NCBI GenBank assembly: GCA_964569695.1
Contig: CAZMUA010000006.1
Span: 79,169-143,168, forward strand
DNA from: UBA8106 sp964569695
Lineage (GTDB): Bacteria > Acidobacteriota > Vicinamibacteria > Vicinamibacterales > UBA823
Direction: 5' to 3'
DNA length: 64,000 bases
Position numbers and translations under genes: made by a program. Of the stretch, positions 60,670 through 64,000 are shown piece by piece (position 1 is the stretch's first letter; each line of letters starts with the position of its first letter). The notes beneath the pieces were generated by a model. The model saw only the letters and a program-made list of their open reading frames with translations. It made no database searches and had not been told where the DNA came from.

Positions 60670-62154
60670 ATGCCTTCCTGGATTACGGTCTTTATTATTA
60701 TTTTGCTGTATCTCGGCTTATCGCTGACGGTCGGCCTTTGTTCGGGTCGCTCGACATCCCGCGGAACCGAAGGGTATGTAGCTGGCGACCGGCAACTGGG
60801 GTTTATCTCCCTCTATTTCATTATGGGAGCATCAATCTTCAGCGCCTTCGCCTTCCTCGGTGGCCCTGGCTGGGCCTACTCGCGGGGAGCGGCGTCGTTC
60901 TACATCATTGGCTACACCAGTCTTGGTCTTGTCCCGCTGTATTTCTTTGGCCCTAAAGTGGCCCAGCTTGGAAGACAATTTAAATACGTCACACAAGCAC
61001 AACTGTTTGCACATCGATATAAAAATCCTTACATTTCGGTCACGCTCGCAGTCATCAGCCTCATAGCCTTCGTGCCCTACTTAACACTACAGATGCAGGG
61101 AGCCGGTTACGTGTTTTCCGTAGTTACGGAAGGCCGCTTGCCACAGTGGGCCGGCGCCGGCGTAACCTACGGAGTCGTGCTCTTCTATGTCTGCCGGCGC
61201 GGTGTCATGGGGATTGCCTGGACTAACATGTTTCAAGGGCTCCTGATGATGACCTTAGCCTGGGGCCTCGGCCTCTACCTCCCGTATGTGCTCCATGGTG
61301 GCATCGAACCCATGTTTAAAGAACTCGCAAGTATCTCTCCAGACATGGTGCAAGCACCAGGTCTTGACGCAACCGGCGAAAGATGGAGTTGGGGTGGTTA
61401 CTCAAGTGCGCTGGCTATATCGATGTTCGGGTTTAGTGTGTGGCCTCATTATTTTATGAAGATTTATACGGCTGAAAATATAGCCACGTTACGAAAAACA
61501 GTGATCTTTTATCCAACATTCGCATTTTTTTTACTTCCGATTCTTATCATCGGCTTCTCCGGAGTCCTCGCTTTTCCAGATGTCGCACCAGCGGACACAA
61601 TCCTGCCGACGATTGTTACTTCATTAGGTTTACCGGCGGTCGTTGTTGGACTCTTCTGCGCGGGGGCCCTTGCAGCATCGATGTCCTCGGGCGATGCAAT
61701 CGTCCATGCAGCGGGTTCAATTCTCGTCAAGGATTTTTACCGTGTGTTGTTTCGGACAACAATCAGCGATCAACAGGAAACGACATTAATTAAATACCTA
61801 GTTGTTGCAATCGGAGCCATCGCCTATTACTTCGCTATTAACTCTGAGATTTCCTTGGTCTATCTTTTACTTCTGTCGTATGGAGTGATCGCGCAAATTG
61901 CGCCAGCGTTACTCGCCGCGTTGTACTGGCGACGATCCACCCCGACGGGCGTACTCACGGGCTTAATCGTGGGTTCCTGCGTCACACTCCTTTGGAATCT
62001 GGTGCCCAGCCTCCAATGGCAGGACATTCATCCAGGAATTTGGGGGTTACTCGCGAACGGTCTGGTGCTTCTCGTCGTCTCCTTAAACACCACCCCTATG
62101 GACAAAAGCCACGTCGACATCTTCATAACACCGAATAAAGCCGAGGCATTATAA
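60670..62154 (+). CDS. Sodium:solute symporter (SSS family)
   Basis: The 494-residue protein has about 13 membrane helices. The SSS pattern is seen in GYVAGDRQLGFISLYFIMGASIFSAF, ALAASMSSGDAIVHAAGSI and the usual YVTQAQLFAHRYKNP loop. It couples sodium entry to uptake of a small organic acid or sugar. Together with the DUF3311 protein and the exported hydroxyacid dehydrogenase, uptake of the oxidised product (a keto acid) is a fair inference. Confidence 0.93.
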   Translation: MPSWITVFIIILLYLGLSLTVGLCSGRSTSRGTEGYVAGDRQLGFISLYFIMGASIFSAFAFLGGPGWAYSRGAASFYIIGYTSLGLVPLYFFGPKVAQLGRQFKYVTQAQLFAHRYKNPYISVTLAVISLIAFVPYLTLQMQGAGYVFSVVTEGRLPQWAGAGVTYGVVLFYVCRRGVMGIAWTNMFQGLLMMTLAWGLGLYLPYVLHGGIEPMFKELASISPDMVQAPGLDATGERWSWGGYSSALAISMFGFSVWPHYFMKIYTAENIATLRKTVIFYPTFAFFLLPILIIGFSGVLAFPDVAPADTILPTIVTSLGLPAVVVGLFCAGALAASMSSGDAIVHAAGSILVKDFYRVLFRTTISDQQETTLIKYLVVAIGAIAYYFAINSEISLVYLLLLSYGVIAQIAPALLAALYWRRSTPTGVLTGLIVGSCVTLLWNLVPSLQWQDIHPGIWGLLANGLVLLVVSLNTTPMDKSHVDIFITPNKAEAL

Positions 62155-62210
62155 TAAATTGATAGTCCTAGTCTTAGTTTTCATCGTAACTGTTCTGATT
62201 GGAGTCCTTA

Positions 62211-63851
62211 ATGCCGCGCCCTCTGCCAGTCGTTTTGCTTCTAACCGTCTGCTTGCTTTTTAATGCAAATACTTACGGATTCACGGCAAGCCAAACTCAC
62301 GGAACTCATGACGAAGAGGCCCTTGGAACGGTACACTTCCCCACTTCGTGCAGTGCCGAAGTGCAACCTCAATTCAATCGTGCCATCGCTTTACTGCATT
62401 CATTTTGGTTTCAGGCTGCAATCGACGCTTTTGAGGAAGTGCTCGAAGTTGATTCGTCCTGTGGAATCTCCTATTGGGGCATCGCGCTTGCCAACTGGGG
62501 TAACCCAGTCGGTTCGGGTGCAAATCAGAATGGGAGCCGTCCGACTGCGCAGTTGCAAGCGGGGCTGGATGCCATTCAACAGGCACGCGCTACCGGTGCA
62601 AACTCCGAACGCGAACGTGACTACATCGAAGCTCTAGCCAATCTGTACGACGACTATGCAGAGACGGTTGACTGGCCTCGAGTGCTTGACTACGAAAAAG
62701 CAATGGAAGCTCTTGCCACAAAATACCCTGACGACTCGGAAGCGGCCATCTTTTATGCACTCGCAATCATCAATGCAACGGACCCGAATGATAAATCGTA
62801 TGCAAAGCCATATCGTGCAGCGGCTATTTTAGAGCCTGCCTTTATCGAAGAGCCTGACCATCCAGGAATCGCGCATTACATCATCCATGGTTTCGATGTC
62901 CCCTCCCTGGCGAATCGAGCCCTGGACGCTGCGGAGCGATACGCAGCCATTGCACCATTAGCCCCCCATGCGCTTCACATGCCGTCTCACACGTTTACGC
63001 GACTCGGCTACTGGCAAAATTCGATTGATACGAATATCAAATCGGCAGCCGCAGCTCTCGAAGATAGGTCCCCTGCTGAAGCGCTACATGCAATGGATTA
63101 CATGATTTACGGCTATCTGCAAACTGGCCAGGATGAGGCAGCCGGACAAGTCGTTGAAGAAATGGAACGAATCTTAGGAACCATGGAATCCCCAAATAGC
63201 CGTGGCTTGGGTGGCTCCTATGCAATCGCCGCAATCGATGCCCGTCACGCGCTTGAACGCAAGGATTGGACCAGAGCCGCGGCGCTTAATGTGCGTCGAA
63301 CCCCTGTCCCTTTCGTCGATGCCATCACCTACTTCGCCAGGGCGCTCGGTGCCGCTCGGAACAATGAGCCTGATGCGGCCCGAAACGATCTCGACCAGCT
63401 ACGACGTGCAGCCGAATCTCTTGGCAACAGAAGTTTTTGGGGAACGAAAGTTGATATTCAACGACAGGTCGCTGAAGCATGGATTTTATTTGCTGAAGGG
63501 AACACCAACGACGCACTTGCTACGATGCGCCTCGCGGCGGACCGAGAAGATCTCACCGAAAAGTCGGGAGTTTCACCAGGACCTATTGCGCCAGCGAGAG
63601 AACTACTCGGCGAAATGCTGCTCGCCGCAGATCTCCCCAGTGCAGCTCTTGAAGAATTCAAGCCGGCCATGGTTGAAGAGCCTGGTCGATTCGGTGCGCT
63701 CTTTGGAGCGGCGCAAGCTGCCGAACGGATTGGCGACATAGGCCTCGCGAGTAGCTACTATCAGAGGCTCTTGGAGATTTGTGAACGCGCAGACGACCAA
63801 GCTCGAGATGCGCTTATGCACGCAAGGGAAAGTATCGCTGAAAACGAGTAG
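62211..63851 (+). CDS. Secreted TPR protein
   Basis: The start is ATG 62211: GGAG lies a few bases upstream, and a TTG at 62199 overlaps that site. The 546-residue protein has a signal peptide (LPVVLLLTVCLLFNANTYG). Sel1/TPR-like helical repeats follow (FWFQAAIDAFEEVLEVDSSC, YAIAAIDARHALERKDWTRAAAL, AALEEFKPAMVEEPGRFGALF). The HxxxxSHTFTRLGYW segment recurs in secreted acidobacterial and proteobacterial TPR proteins. Function is unknown. Confidence 0.85.
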   Translation: MPRPLPVVLLLTVCLLFNANTYGFTASQTHGTHDEEALGTVHFPTSCSAEVQPQFNRAIALLHSFWFQAAIDAFEEVLEVDSSCGISYWGIALANWGNPVGSGANQNGSRPTAQLQAGLDAIQQARATGANSERERDYIEALANLYDDYAETVDWPRVLDYEKAMEALATKYPDDSEAAIFYALAIINATDPNDKSYAKPYRAAAILEPAFIEEPDHPGIAHYIIHGFDVPSLANRALDAAERYAAIAPLAPHALHMPSHTFTRLGYWQNSIDTNIKSAAAALEDRSPAEALHAMDYMIYGYLQTGQDEAAGQVVEEMERILGTMESPNSRGLGGSYAIAAIDARHALERKDWTRAAALNVRRTPVPFVDAITYFARALGAARNNEPDAARNDLDQLRRAAESLGNRSFWGTKVDIQRQVAEAWILFAEGNTNDALATMRLAADREDLTEKSGVSPGPIAPARELLGEMLLAADLPSAALEEFKPAMVEEPGRFGALFGAAQAAERIGDIGLASSYYQRLLEICERADDQARDALMHARESIAENE

Positions 63852-63928
63852 TCTTCGTATCGAACTACCCGAAGGACACTGAAGTAGCTCAGAATCGACC
63901 GTGCTACACTAGTGTGTTGTCGTCTTAA

Positions 63929-64000
63929 GTCCCCATCGTCTAGTGGCCCAGGACACCAGGTTTTCATCCTGGCAACAGGGGTTCGATTCCCCTTGGGGAC
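63929..64000 (+). tRNA. tRNA-Glu(TTC), cut at its 3' end by the window
   Basis: The acceptor GTCCCCA pairs with TGGGGAC at the last bases of the window; position 73 and any CCA lie beyond. The anticodon stem CCAGG/CCTGG encloses loop TTTTCAT, so the anticodon is TTC. The T arm has AGGGG-TTCGATT-CCCCT. It reads glutamate GAA/GAG and is a target for the MnmA encoded at 42155. Confidence 0.95.

Noticed and set aside
62199..62210. TTG start four codons upstream in the TPR gene
   Set aside because: The TTGGAG is better explained as the SD for ATG 62211, which opens the signal peptide.
63202..63741. Frame of 179 residues inside the secreted TPR gene
   Set aside because: Overlaps the TPR gene in another frame and lacks features of its own.

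Overview
The window looks like a contig piece from a member of the Acidobacteriota, most likely near the Vicinamibacteria. The clearest marker is a secreted VWA protein of the acidobacterial type (46234-47550). Other hints are several Tat-exported metabolic enzymes, a MerR-like regulator upstream of der in the der direction, and moderate GC content judged by eye. This placement rests on gene content; no search was run. There are no transposases, integrases, phage genes, rRNAs or CRISPR arrays. Coding density is high and no gene-free stretch exceeds about 300 bases. Three tRNAs are present: Pro(GGG), Lys(TTT) and Glu(TTC), the last cut by the window end.

Layout. (1) 1-7.5 kb is an accessory island of exported enzymes: a cut-off Gfo/Idh/MocA oxidoreductase, a Tat-signal small subunit with a GMC flavoprotein, an ethanolamine-permease-like transporter, a UlaG-like metallo-hydrolase, a secreted cupin and a Tat-signal amidohydrolase. 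(2) 7.6-13.2 kb holds a voltage-gated K+ channel, an orphan DNA methyltransferase, tRNA-Pro, a MerR regulator, der, an HU-type protein with a near-consensus promoter, and a site-2 protease. (3) 13.2-24.1 kb is a continuous minus-strand block, ugd-galE-GT2-ABC exporter-yicC-gmk-coaBC-UDG-priA. The genes overlap or nearly touch, so nucleotide-sugar supply and housekeeping genes may be co-transcribed. (4) 24.4-32.3 kb is the divergent plus-strand exopolysaccharide cluster: five glycosyltransferases, a polyprenyl-phosphate hexose-1-phosphate transferase and UDP-glucuronate decarboxylase. Together with ugd and galE it can make UDP-Gal, UDP-GlcA and UDP-Xyl and build a lipid-linked repeat unit. No Wzx, Wzy, Wza or Wzc is in the window.

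(5) 32.3-53.5 kb is mostly housekeeping: a phospholipid synthase, a TPR/SLH lipoprotein, tsaC, an MFS pump, glpX, an acyl-CoA dehydrogenase, a SAM hydrolase, a bactofilin, cysteine desulfurase-mnmA, trxB-trxA, a LysM-DD-carboxypeptidase, the VWA protein, three poorly known basic or repetitive proteins, hemE-hemG, a small Tudor-like protein and arginase. (6) 53.6-64 kb is a second exported-enzyme island: a Tat class V aminotransferase, a beta-propeller/cytochrome c fusion, a DinB-like lipoprotein, a second secreted cupin (paralogue of the first), a Tat HisC-like aminotransferase, a Tat FMN hydroxyacid dehydrogenase carrying a CxxCH motif, a DUF3311/sodium symporter pair, and a secreted TPR protein.

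The points most worth a second look are: galE, which has no ATG/GTG/TTG start for its Rossmann motif and probably starts at CTG; the lipoprotein gene with perfect 78-bp tandem repeats; the hydroxyacid dehydrogenase with a possible haem-c site; the paired exported-enzyme islands with duplicated cupins; and the fused polysaccharide-housekeeping operon that lacks rpoZ beside gmk.
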